DNA from: Anaeromyces robustus
Lineage: Eukaryota > Neocallimastigomycota > Neocallimastigomycetes > Neocallimastigales > Neocallimastigaceae
Direction: 5' to 3'
Assembly: GCA_002104895.1 (NCBI GenBank)
Contig: MCFG01000090.1
Span: 30,001 to 72,500 of the forward strand
DNA length: 42,500 nt
Position numbers and translations under genes: made by a program. The notes below the pieces were generated by a model, which saw only the letters and a program-made list of their open reading frames with translations, had not been told where the DNA came from and did not search any database. Position 1 is the stretch's first letter. Every line of letters begins with the position of its first letter. Positions 22,273 through 42,500 of the stretch are shown here, one piece after another.

Positions 22273-23027
22273 ATGGTAATAAATAAATTATAATTATTGA
22301 TTAAAAAAAATAAAACTTTTATTAAATTGTGTTTTCGTAATATGAATCAATTCATATTTACTAATAATTATTTTTATATAGTAATTATGAAAAACAATTA
22401 ATCATATTATTATCATTTATTAATACTCTTAAAGAAGGAAAAAAAAAAAAAGGAAATAAAAAAAAGATATTTATTTATTATATTGTACATATTATATATT
22501 TTTATATCTTTTTTTTACATTAGTTTTTATTTCTTCCTTTTTTTTTTTTTTTTTGTTATTTTATCACATTAAATAAATTTCTATTATATTTATGATTCTT
22601 TTTTTGGAATATGGAAAATTTATATAAAAAATAGTATTAATTAAAATATCACTGTTATATTTACTTTTTGATACTTTCGTAAAAATGCAGTCATAAAAAT
22701 TAAATATATATAATTAATATTTTTTTTTTATTTTTTAAGAACCACAACAAAGATAATACTAATAATACTAATAATAATAATTTAATAAAGTATTCTCAAA
22801 AAAGTTATATTATTAATATATAAATATTGATTTATAAAAATTTAATATAAAATAATAAATTTATAAAAATAAAATAAAACAAAAATAATTGATACATAAA
22901 TATAGATATATATATATATATAGAGAGAGAAAATATATATTTTTTATTTTCATTCTATATTTTGTTTTTTATTCTTATCTTTTTTTCCTCTTAATTATTT
23001 ATCAGTAATAAATAAATATATTACACA
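20830..23027. other. AT-rich intergenic stretch between PA2G4 and RIM15
   Basis: About 2.2 kb without a supported gene. It contains an uninterrupted A36 run (22235-22270), hairpins at 21940-22007 and 22340-22357 (ATATGAAT-ca-ATTCATAT), and a GA-rich patch near 22921-22930. The right end must hold the RIM15 promoter; no convincing motif was seen. Confidence 0.65.
21940..22007. repeat. Two adjacent hairpins in intergenic DNA
   Basis: Hairpin 1: ATAGGTAAATTT (21940-21951) pairs with AAATTT-c-ACCTAT (21955-21967), one bulged C. Hairpin 2: ATATGAA (21988-21994) pairs with TTCATAT (22001-22007). They sit in the only mixed-composition patch of this intergenic stretch. Function unknown. Confidence 0.4.
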
Positions 23028-32416
<9,389 letters not shown>

Positions 32417-32762
32417 TTTCATCTTTTATTATTTTTTATCAATTCTATATATTAAAAGTGAAAGAAAAAACCAATAATACTATTTTTATTTATTAAATAT
32501 ATAAACAAAATAAAAAGCAACCATATCAGAAATATTAAATATTAAAAGAATCCCATGATTAATGAAATTTTTTAAAATAAAAAACTAGCAAAAAAATACA
32601 ATATATTTAATTTTTTATTATTCTATTATAACATTTATAGTATTGCTATCTAAAAATTTAATAAAAAACAAATTTATTTAAAAATATAATTATGAAAATA
32701 ATAATTTCATGTATTTATATATAAAATCAAATAATACAAAAAAAAATAAGTAATAAATAATA

Positions 32763-32808
<46 letters not shown>

Positions 32809-33136
32809 AAATAAAGAAGATAAAAAAATATAATTTATTAATATTTTTTTATAAGAACTAATAATGTAAAAAAAAATGTTTGTCTTTTTTTTAATTTTTT
32901 TTAATTATTTCATTAATAGTTTAATGGAACACAAATTTTTGAAGTTTTTAATTTAATTTTTTCTTCATAATAATTAAATTAAATATCACGTGTATTCATA
33001 TATTCTCATTAATAATGTACACCATATTAAAAAAAAGTTTTATAATAAAACTTATTGAAAATTTTAGTTTTCTTTTAATATAAATTACTTTTTCAATTTT
33101 GCTTTATTAATATTTATGCAATATATATAAATAAAA
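32417..33136. promoter_or_regulatory. RIM15-HDDC3 intergenic region with an E-box
   Basis: 720 bp. It contains an A39 run (32769-32807) and RTCACGTG (32985-32992), an E-box with the Cbf1/Tye7-type 5' context, 145 bp upstream of the HDDC3 ATG. CACGTG is rare in this base composition; I noticed it only here and in the PCC1/QNG1 promoter. Otherwise AT-rich and featureless. Confidence 0.45.
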
Positions 33137-34598
<1,462 letters not shown>

Positions 34599-34982
34599 TT
34601 TTGAAATAAATGAATTAAAAGTATTAATAATACTATAAATAACCAAAAAAAAAAAAAAAAAATTAAAATAACAACAATAATAATACTTAAAAATAAATGA
34701 ATAAATAAATGCGAAAATAACGTAAATTCTTCAATATTTTATGTAAAAATACATGCATAAATAAATACTTATAAAAATTAATAAAGATGTATTTTTTAAT
34801 ACTTATTTTATATACAATATCTTCTTTTCTTATTTTTTATTAAATTATTAACATAAATACTTGAAAAAGGTTTTTAATCATATATATTAGCTAATTATAT
34901 TCCGTTCAGGTTAATTATTCAAGATATACATATTGGTTATATAATAGATATATAATAGATTATAGTAAATACATTTATTAGA
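34599..34982. other. Convergent intergenic stretch between HDDC3 and DNAJC17
   Basis: 384 bp of AT-rich sequence holding both 3' ends. I see an A18 run near 34645, and nothing else of note. Confidence 0.6.
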
Positions 34983-35107
34983 TTATTTATCATTTTCTTT
35001 TAATAATGCTTCTTTCATTTTTTCTTTTTCCAATTTCCTCATTTTCATTAATGTATAATTTTCATAATCATCTAGGCTCATATTCATTTTCTATTATCAA
35101 TGAAAAC

Positions 35108-35143
<36 letters not shown>

Positions 35144-36795
35144 TAAAGTTAGTATAAAAACTAAAACTAGTTATTATAATGAATATAAAATTTTACACAA
35201 TATATACCTCTGTAGCGTTAAAAGAAAATCCAAAGGAATTAGATGAAAATGATGATTGATCAGAGTGTTTTAATTTCTCCTCATTCGACACTTCTATTTT
35301 GATTTTATCTTTATTACTATTATTATAATCATTAATGTTAAACTCAGATATTTTACTACTGTCATTAATATTGCTTTGATTACTGCTTCTATATTTTTTG
35401 TATTCATTTTGGAAATTACTTTCAAATTTTTTGATAATTTGTGGTTCTTCTTTTCCTGCCCATGAAATCTTTATTTTATTGATAAACTTATTACATTTTT
35501 CTTGCTTATCCATCATTACTGAATACTATTACATATTTATTAATATATTAATATCAATTTAAATATATATTATTAAACTATTTTTTAATATTATAATGAA
35601 ATATTTAGTTAATACATACTGCTGAATATAAGGATTTATATTGAATAGCTGCACTTCCTTTATCTTTCATTACAATCAAACATTCACCATACTTTAAAAA
35701 TATCTCTTCTAAATCTTTTTGAGTATAATTATATTTTTTATTTTTCCACTTTAATATTAATGTTTTATCCATGTCAGATATTTGAGATTCTAAATTAAAA
35801 GTTATTGTATAAAAATTTTTATATATTAATAAGGTATTATAAAATATGTTTTATGAAAGTTTTTAAATAAAAAAAATAGCATAATACCTATATTTATATT
35901 ATTATTTTCTTCTTCTTCTTCTTCTTCACCTCGTACTTGATTTAGTATTCTTATACCTTCTTCTCTCAATCTATTAATCTAATTTTATATTATTTTATAT
36001 AATTAAATAATTAAAGTTATATTAAATTTAAATTTATAATTTTTATTATATTAAGATAATTACTTCATTTTTCAATTGTTCTTGAGATAAAACTTCTTCA
36101 GTTTTTTGACGTTTAAATGCCCTTTCTTTTAAATCTAAATCTATTTATTTATAACAATTATCATAAATATATATAAATTAATTATAATTAATACGTAACA
36201 AATGACATTACTTCGAAGTATGATAAAAATTATATACCTTCTTTCATCTGTCTTCTTTTGGCATCAAATTTTTCAATTCTTGCCTTTTGCTGTAATTTAG
36301 CTTTTAATTTTTCATCATATTCTCTTCTTTTTTTTGGATCGCTTAACACATCATATGCCTTTGTTAATTCTAAAAATATTTTTACTTCAATATAATTAAA
36401 AATTATTCAAGTTTTTAGAATAATTTTTTGTTAAAACAACTTAATAAATTTTATATAACTAGAATTATATATTATATTTTATAATATTATAATATATCTA
36501 CATGATTCTTTATCATCTTGTCCTCTTTTATCCGGATGATATTTCAATGCCTTATGACTATAATTCAAATTTTGAAATTAAAATTGAAATTTTAGTATTT
36601 CTACAATTATTGAACAGTTATTAATCAACAATTAATAAAAATGAAGAAAAAAATAAAATAAAATAAAATAAAACAAAAAACAATAATAATAAAAACTAAT
36701 ATTAATTATATATATACTTACTAATATGCCTTTCTTATTTCATTTTGGGAACATTCTATTTTTAAATTCAATAATTCATAGTAATCTTTTTCCAT
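34983..36795 (-). CDS. DNAJC17: DnaJ-RRM spliceosome protein (DNAJC17 / Cwf23), eight exons
   Basis: J-domain co-chaperone with an RRM, associated with the spliceosome (human DNAJC17, S. pombe Cwf23, yeast Cwc23). Exons on the minus strand are 36795-36722, 36557-36502, 36384-36238, 36140-36064, 35978-35888, 35789-35620, 35525-35208 and 35090-34983, giving 346 residues; human has 304. The J domain spans residues 3 to about 70 with HPD at 32-34. A basic coiled-coil-like stretch (KAKLQQKARIEKFDAKRRQM) follows. The RRM is at about 155-235 (TLILKWKNKKYNYTQKDLEE, GSAAIQYKSLYSA). The rest is Ser/Asn-rich with the conserved tail DDYENYTLMKMRKLE. At exons 3 and 7 the nearest downstream AG would create a stop, so the upstream AG is used. 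Lies downstream of PCC1 on the same strand. Confidence 0.92.
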
Positions 36796-37249
36796 TTTAA
36801 TCTTACACACTTTATTTTATACTTTTTTTATGTAAGTTAAAAATTTAATGAAATTTTTAATAAAATAGTTATTACACAAAAATTTTTTACACTCTTAAAA
36901 AATATTTATTTAAAATATATGTAATATAAAAATAATATAAAAATGAATATACATAAATAATAATAATAAAACAATAATTGCAAATATTTTTTTTTTACTT
37001 ATATAGACATAGATTTTATTTTCTTTATTTTTATTTCTTTTATTAAATAATTTTATTTTTAAATTAAATATAAAAAAGAAAACAAGGATTTAAAATTTTA
37101 TAATAATTGGAAATAAAATATTAAATAGGTATATAAAGAGATTTCGAATTTAATGATATAATTAAATCTGTAAACATTTTAATAATATAATTGAAACTAT
37201 ATGCCATTTTCACTATATATATCAGTTCTATATGATGCAAATAAAAATT
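36796..37249. other. Intergenic stretch: DNAJC17 upstream region and PCC1 3' region
   Basis: 454 bp, AT-rich. The part next to 36796 is the DNAJC17 promoter and leader; the part next to 37249 is the PCC1 3' end. No specific motif was recognised. Confidence 0.6.
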
Positions 37250-37705
37250 TTATTTATCATTAAATTCACCCATTGTTTTAGTTATTAGAGCTAATAATTC
37301 CATTATATTTTGAGTAGAAGTTCTTAATGATTTGGCATTTGAACTCTCGAAATTTCTATATAACATTTATTTTAAATATATCAATACATAAGTAAATTTT
37401 TAAAGAAATATTAAAATGTTAAATATATAGGCTTACATTATTAATACGTTTTTATCAGTAGTAATAGTTCTTTCTATAATATCTTGTTTTAATTCATTAT
37501 CAACATTTAAGGTTCTTGCTGCTATTTCTGCATATTTTTTTTCTGGAAATGGAATTTTTATAGACCTATTTTTAAAAAATATATATACGTTATATATAAA
37601 TTAGGATTTTTATTAAATTTATTAAATTTATCTATTTATTTATTTATTTATTAAATATGTATATCACTAATTTTATAAAAATCTTTACAATTGATGTTCA
37701 AACAT
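37250..37705 (-). CDS. PCC1: KEOPS/EKC complex subunit Pcc1, three exons
   Basis: Pcc1 dimerises the KEOPS complex and, with Kae1, Bud32, Cgi121 and Gon7, makes the universal t6A modification at position 37 of ANN-decoding tRNAs; it also affects telomeres and transcription. Exons on the minus strand are 37705-37689, 37565-37437 and 37355-37250, giving 83 residues; yeast Pcc1 has 88. Family features are SIKIPFPEKKYAEIAARTL in the N-terminal strand and helix, NVLIINFESSNAKSLRTS in the middle, and an amphipathic last helix (NIMELLALITKTMGEF). Both splice junctions restore conserved codons (TT|G Leu and AT|A Ile). Exon 1 has only 17 nt of coding sequence. Divergent from QNG1 with 190 bp between starts. 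Confidence 0.92.
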
Positions 37706-37895
37706 TTTATTCTATTTTTTAGCTGAAATTTCAAAAAAAGATTTAAAGAGTTAATAAATAAAATAATTTGATTAAAAATTTTATTTATGTTAAATCATTA
37801 ATAGAATCCACGTGAGATCATAATTTAATATAAATGCAGCACAAAAATCTTATTTATTGTTTTTTACTTTATTTTTAATTAATAATAATAAAAAA
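37706..37895. promoter_or_regulatory. Divergent PCC1/QNG1 promoter with an E-box
   Basis: Only 190 bp lie between the two start codons. CACGTG at 37809-37814 lies near the middle (about 104 bp from PCC1, 82 bp from QNG1) within CCACGTGAGATCAT. This is the core bound by bHLH factors such as Cbf1 or Pho4. Shared control of the two tRNA-modification genes is inference. Confidence 0.45.
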
Positions 37896-39375
37896 ATGAC
37901 GAAGTTAGAAAATCCAGTATTACCAAAAAATGATTATATTGAGGCTGTAAGAAATAGTTGTAATGAATTATATCTTGAAAGTGATAAGGATAACACTATA
38001 AAGGTTAATATAATATATAATAAATTATAAAAAAATAAAAATTTAAAAATATTTTTTTTAAATGAATAATCTTTTTTTTTTTAATTTTATTTTTTAATTA
38101 ATATTTTTATTTTGTTATTATTATTATATGTATAAATATTTATTTATTTTTCATTGATAGATATCAAATGAACATATAGACCAATTTATTGAAGAAATGA
38201 AGACTAATGATTTTGAATCTTTTGGAAAATATTATGATACTAATAACCCTTTAAAAGTTCCATTGAAATTTGATACATTAGAAGAAGAATTAAATTTTGT
38301 TGCTTTAAATTCATTATTAGCTTTTGGAAGTGGTTGGAGAGATGAACTTCATGAGGCTTGTAATAGAGTAAGTTTAATATAACACAAATAAAAATGATAA
38401 CAAAATTATATAAAAATTATATAGAATATTAATAATTATAGTAATAATTATAATAAAAATAGGGTGCTGCAAATACAATCAAATTTGGAATCATTAGTAT
38501 GCATATATCAAAAATGGCATATGGGACTATAAATCACATGGCTGGACTTACTATAACTGATATATCTTCGATTTTTCAAATTCCATTACTTGGCGAAGAA
38601 AAACAGAATGAAAATATGCCGGGTGTTACTGTAAGTACTCAACATTGCCTTCGTGAATTTGCTGAAAAAATACAATACTCTTTTCATAAAACAGCACAAG
38701 ATTTAAAAAAAAATGGTTATAGAAGTCTCGCTCAATTTATTATGTTTTTAATTAATTCTACAAAAAATGAAGTTAATAGAGCGGAGGTAATTTTAAAAGG
38801 CATTGTAAATGTATTATCTGTATTCCAAGATTCTGCTATTATTAATGGAAAAGGTAATATACTATAATTGTGAAGAAAAATGTACAAAAATTTTTGAAAG
38901 CTAAAAAAAAAATGTTTTTTATATTTGTTTATATTTTTAATTTTCTTATTATAAAAAAAAAATAGAGGTTTTTATATTTAAGAAAGCTCAACTTTTAGTT
39001 TATACTCTTCATAAAGCTTTCCATAAAAAATATCCTTTATTCAATATTAAAGGTATTGAAAATTTAACTATTTTTGCTGATAATGTAATTCCCACTGTTT
39101 TAATTAAACTCGGTGTACTTGTACCATCTTCACAAGTATTCAAAGCTATTGAAAATAAAGAAAATATGGCAAAATCAAATATGGATGTTAAACTCAGAGC
39201 AGCTTCTATTGTAGCTTGTGAAAGAATAGTAAAGAAATTAAAAAGTCAAAATATATCATTCATGAATAATGAAATATTGGAAACAGATATTGATACCTAT
39301 TTATGGAATTTAGGAAAAGAAGAGAAGTACAGAGATTTAATTAGAATAGTTAATAAGGATACAATTTTCTATTGA
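37896..39375 (+). CDS. QNG1: Queuosine 5'-phosphate N-glycosylase/hydrolase (DUF2419), four exons
   Basis: Qng1 releases queuine from queuosine 5'-monophosphate, so that eukaryotes can salvage this micronutrient for tRNA position 34 (GUN anticodons). Exons are 37896-38003, 38161-38367, 38463-38853 and 38966-39375, giving 371 residues; human QNG1 (C9orf64) has 341. Conserved blocks are ALNSLLAFGSGWRDELH, the helical segment LREFAEKIQYSF, IFADNVIPTVLIKLGVL with the family Asp, and RAASIVACERIV near the C-terminus. All phases agree (0, 0, 1) and the gene ends in TGA. No queuine-insertion enzyme (TGT/QTRT) is in the window. Eukaryotes cannot make queuine; a gut fungus would take it from bacteria, which fits the habitat inferred here. 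Confidence 0.93.
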
Positions 39376-39613
39376 AATTTTTTAATAATAAAGTTTACTA
39401 AATTTTAATTTATTAATACGGGTTTGGGATAATCCATATTTTATTATTACATTATTATATTTTAACAAATAATGAAATATAATAAATAAATTAATAATTT
39501 AAATCATATTAAAAAAAATTTTTTTTTTTTTTTCTATTAACTTTTTTAAAATCAAATTTTGAATTTGATTTGAAAAAAAAATAAAAGAGTAGAAAAAAAA
39601 ATAAAAATAAAAA

Positions 39614-39676
<63 letters not shown>

Positions 39677-39798
39677 AGTAAAAAATTTAAATTTCAAAAT
39701 AAAAGTAGTAATAGATGAAAAATCTTTTGCTTTATATCATTTTTAATTTAATTTTAATTTAAAAAAGGAAAAAAAATATTAAATAAATATTGTTTAAA
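39376..39798. other. QNG1-RAD3 intergenic region with A58 homopolymer
   Basis: 423 bp. The main feature is an uninterrupted run of 58 A (39617-39674). AAATCAAATTTTGAATTTGATTT (39549-39571) just before it is a palindrome-like hairpin. The short minus-strand frame of Phe codons is an artefact of the A run. Confidence 0.75.
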
Positions 39799-42500
39799 AT
39801 GAAGTAAGATTTTTAATAATGTGTTACATTTCTACTTTATTGTGTTTTTATTATATTTCTATTATTATTGAAGTTTTTATATGTTTTTATTCCATCTTTT
39901 TTAATATAAATTATTATATCAATTATTTTAATTATTTTTTGTCTTCTTTTTAATTGTATATTATATATATAATTAATATAATATATAAATCTACACATAA
40001 ATTGTTAATATTCTTAACTTCTTGCGACAAAAGGTTTTTTATAGATGATCTTCCCGTATATTTTCCATATGATTATATATACCCTGAACAATATGAATAT
40101 ATGAAAGCATTGAAAAAAAGTCTTGATGCGAAAGTATATATTAATGAAATTTAAAAATCATATAATATATATATTTAATATTTTTATTGTATATAAATAT
40201 CAAAAAAAAAAAAAAAAAAAAAATGAATATAAAACATAATAAAGGGACATTGCTTATTAGAAATGCCTTCGGGTACTGGTAAAACAATTACTTTACTTTC
40301 ATTAATTGTTTCATATCAAATGGTAAAAATTTTTTTTTTCAAAAATTACATTAAGAAACTTTAGAATATTAAAATTCGGATTTAAATTTTTATTAACAAT
40401 AAAGTATTATATATAATCCAATGAAAAATAGCATTATCCTGAACATAGAAAATTAATTTATTGTTCAAGAACAATTCCAGAACTTGAAAAAACCTTACAA
40501 GAATTAAAAAGATTAATGAATTATCGTGAAAGTTGTGGTTTAAAAGAACAATTTTTGGGATTAGGTTTAACTTCAAGAAGGAATTTATGTATACATCCAG
40601 AGGTATTTCTTTTTATTATCATTATTATAATTATAATTATAATTATTATATTATAATTATTATTGTCGTTATTATTATTAATATTTATATATTATTAATA
40701 ATAATTTAAAATTTCTAAATTTTAAATTATTAGATTATAAAAGAAAAGAGAGGAAGAACAATTGATTCCAAATGTAGAAATTTAACGGCTTCATGGATAA
40801 GAGAAAAAAATATTGATTCAATAGAAGATTTACCTTTATGTGATTTTTATGAAGTATTGTATTTAAAAAAGGAGTTAATAAACAAATATATATAATTTGT
40901 TTTTTAATAAAAATGAAAATTAACAGAATTCCAAAAATAATTAGAATTTAGAAAAAAGTAGTGAAAATGCTTCAATTCCAGCAGGCGTATATACCTTAGA
41001 AGATTTAAAAAATTTTTGTACAAAGAAAACATATTGTCCATATTTTCTTGCAAGAAGAATGGTAATTAATAAAATAATTTATTTATAGCTATTATTATCA
41101 TACTATTATTTCTTAAACATCTTTATAATATTATATATATATAATATTTTTACATAAACTATAAAAAATAAAAGATACCATATTCCAACGTTGTTGTATA
41201 TAGTTATTATTATTTACTTGATCCAAAAGTTGCTGAATTAATCTCAAAAGAAATTGAAAAAGACTCAATTGTAGTTTTTGATGAAGCCCACAATATTGGT
41301 GAATAGAAACATAATAATAATAATAATTTATATTAATATACATATAAAATATTAATAATATAAATAAATAATATTAAATTTATTATTAATCATAAATTAT
41401 TATATGTATCATTTTTGAATATAAAAAATACAATAAAATTTATAAAAAAAAAGATAATGTATGTACTGAATCAATGAGCATTGATATAACGAGAGATGTT
41501 TTAGATGCATGTACAAGAAGTATTACTGCTTTAAATAAAAGAATTGATGAGTAAGGATTTTATTTATAATTATTGAAATTAATATAATTAAAACAAAAAA
41601 CAAAATAAAAAACAAAAAAAAAAAAAAAAAAAAAAGCAAAAACAAAAAAAAAAAACTATTATTTAATACTATATATATATTTATATGGGTATAATTTAGA
41701 ATTAAAGAAAAAGATGCAAATCAGTTAAAAGAAGAATATTTACGATTAGTAGAAGGATTAAAAGAAGAAAGTATAAATAGAGAAACAGATGAATATATGG
41801 CTAATCCAAGTAATATAATTTATATTTATTATTTTGTTGATTATTGTTATTGTAATAAATGTAATTATTATTTATAAAAATAATATATTAACATCATTTG
41901 AATAACATATTTAAATAGTATTACCAAGTGAAATTTTGAATGAAGCTGTACCCGGTAATATAAGACGAGCTGAACATTTTGTTGCATTCATGAGAAGATT
42001 TATTGAATATTTAAAAGTAATAATTAATATATTAGTATATACACTAAATTAACATATTTTACTTTATTTTTTTTTTTTTTAAGATTGCGATTTATAACTA
42101 TATAAATTAATATAATAATAAAAATATTAAAATTATTTATATATATATAAAATAGACTAGACTACGAGTAGTGCATGTTGTTGCAGAAAGTCCGACATCA
42201 TTTTTGCTTCATTTAAAAGAAATAACATTTATTGAAAGGAAACCATTAAGGTAAATTGAAAATTCTTTTAATTTAATATATACATATAATGAATTTAAAA
42301 AAAATAATAATAATGATAATAAAAATAAAATAACAAGAATAAAAATAGTTATACTTATAGTAATTATTATTATATTTATTATTGTTTAGATTTTGTTCAG
42401 AACGCTTAATTTCATTAATTCGTACACTTGAATTAAATGACATAGAAGATTATTATTCATTACAAAAAGTTGCAAACTTTGCTACTTTAATATCAACGTA
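39799..42500 (+). CDS. RAD3: TFIIH DNA helicase Rad3/XPD (ERCC2), 5' part, 12 exons seen, runs off the window
   Basis: 5'-3' Fe-S helicase of TFIIH, acting in nucleotide-excision repair and transcription initiation. Exons: 39799-39803, 40034-40133, 40245-40322, 40432-40602, 40734-40853, 40945-41061, 41175-41298, 41454-41550, 41700-41809, 41919-42016, 42156-42250 and 42390-42500 (cut). About 408 of roughly 760 residues are present. Walker A is PSGTGKT (43-49), with Lys48 exactly as in human XPD. Four Fe-S cysteines are C114 (RRNLCIHPE), C132, C154 and C189 ([10 protein letters not shown]). The DEAH box is 233-236, and the Arch domain follows to the window edge ([10 protein letters not shown]). 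The first coding exon is only ATGAA; joining to G at 40034 gives [20 protein letters not shown], matching the XPD start. Motifs III-VI are outside the window. Confidence 0.94.

Overview
The window is extremely AT-rich eukaryotic DNA. It has intron-dense genes with short GT...AG introns, long homopolymers, (AAT)n tracts and asparagine-rich proteins. A Rim15-type kinase, JIP5 and a hevein-type chitin-binding (CBM18) protein point to a fungus. The base composition together with CBM18 suggests an anaerobic gut fungus (Neocallimastigomycota); that last step is inference, and Dictyostelium- or Plasmodium-like genomes are only superficially similar. All three stop codons end recognisable proteins at the expected length, so the standard code applies.

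Left part (1-11.3 kb): a spliced V-ATPase subunit e gene (VMA9) is followed by gene-poor DNA holding three intronless genes. These are a secreted protein with a C-terminal CBM18 module, an Asn/Thr-repeat type I membrane protein, and a 129-residue protein with three PKA-like phosphosite repeats. Between them lie a perfect 58-bp palindrome, MITE-like inverted repeats, a MADS-box (CArG) palindrome, a G-quadruplex-capable tract and a probable decayed gene with transposon-like terminal repeats beside it.

Middle (11.3-20.8 kb): three ribosome-biogenesis genes sit side by side. UTP5/WDR43 (+) converges on JIP5/WDR55 (-), which shares a 329-bp divergent promoter with PA2G4/EBP1 (+). Right part (23.0-42.5 kb): a 24-exon RIM15/Greatwall-type kinase gene (+) is followed by HDDC3/MESH1 (+), DNAJC17/Cwf23 (-), PCC1 of the KEOPS complex (-), the queuosine-salvage gene QNG1 (+), and the 5' part of RAD3/XPD (+), which runs off the window. 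PCC1 and QNG1 are divergent and both act on tRNA anticodon-loop modification.

All exon models were built by hand from splice sites, reading-frame phase and family conservation. In every complete model the exon lengths add up to a whole number of codons. No tRNA, rRNA or CRISPR array was recognised. I found no clearly new multi-gene system. The most interesting items are the PCC1/QNG1 pair, the ribosome-biogenesis cluster, the start-codon micro-exons of JIP5 and RAD3, the phosphosite-repeat protein and the palindrome/inverted-repeat structures.
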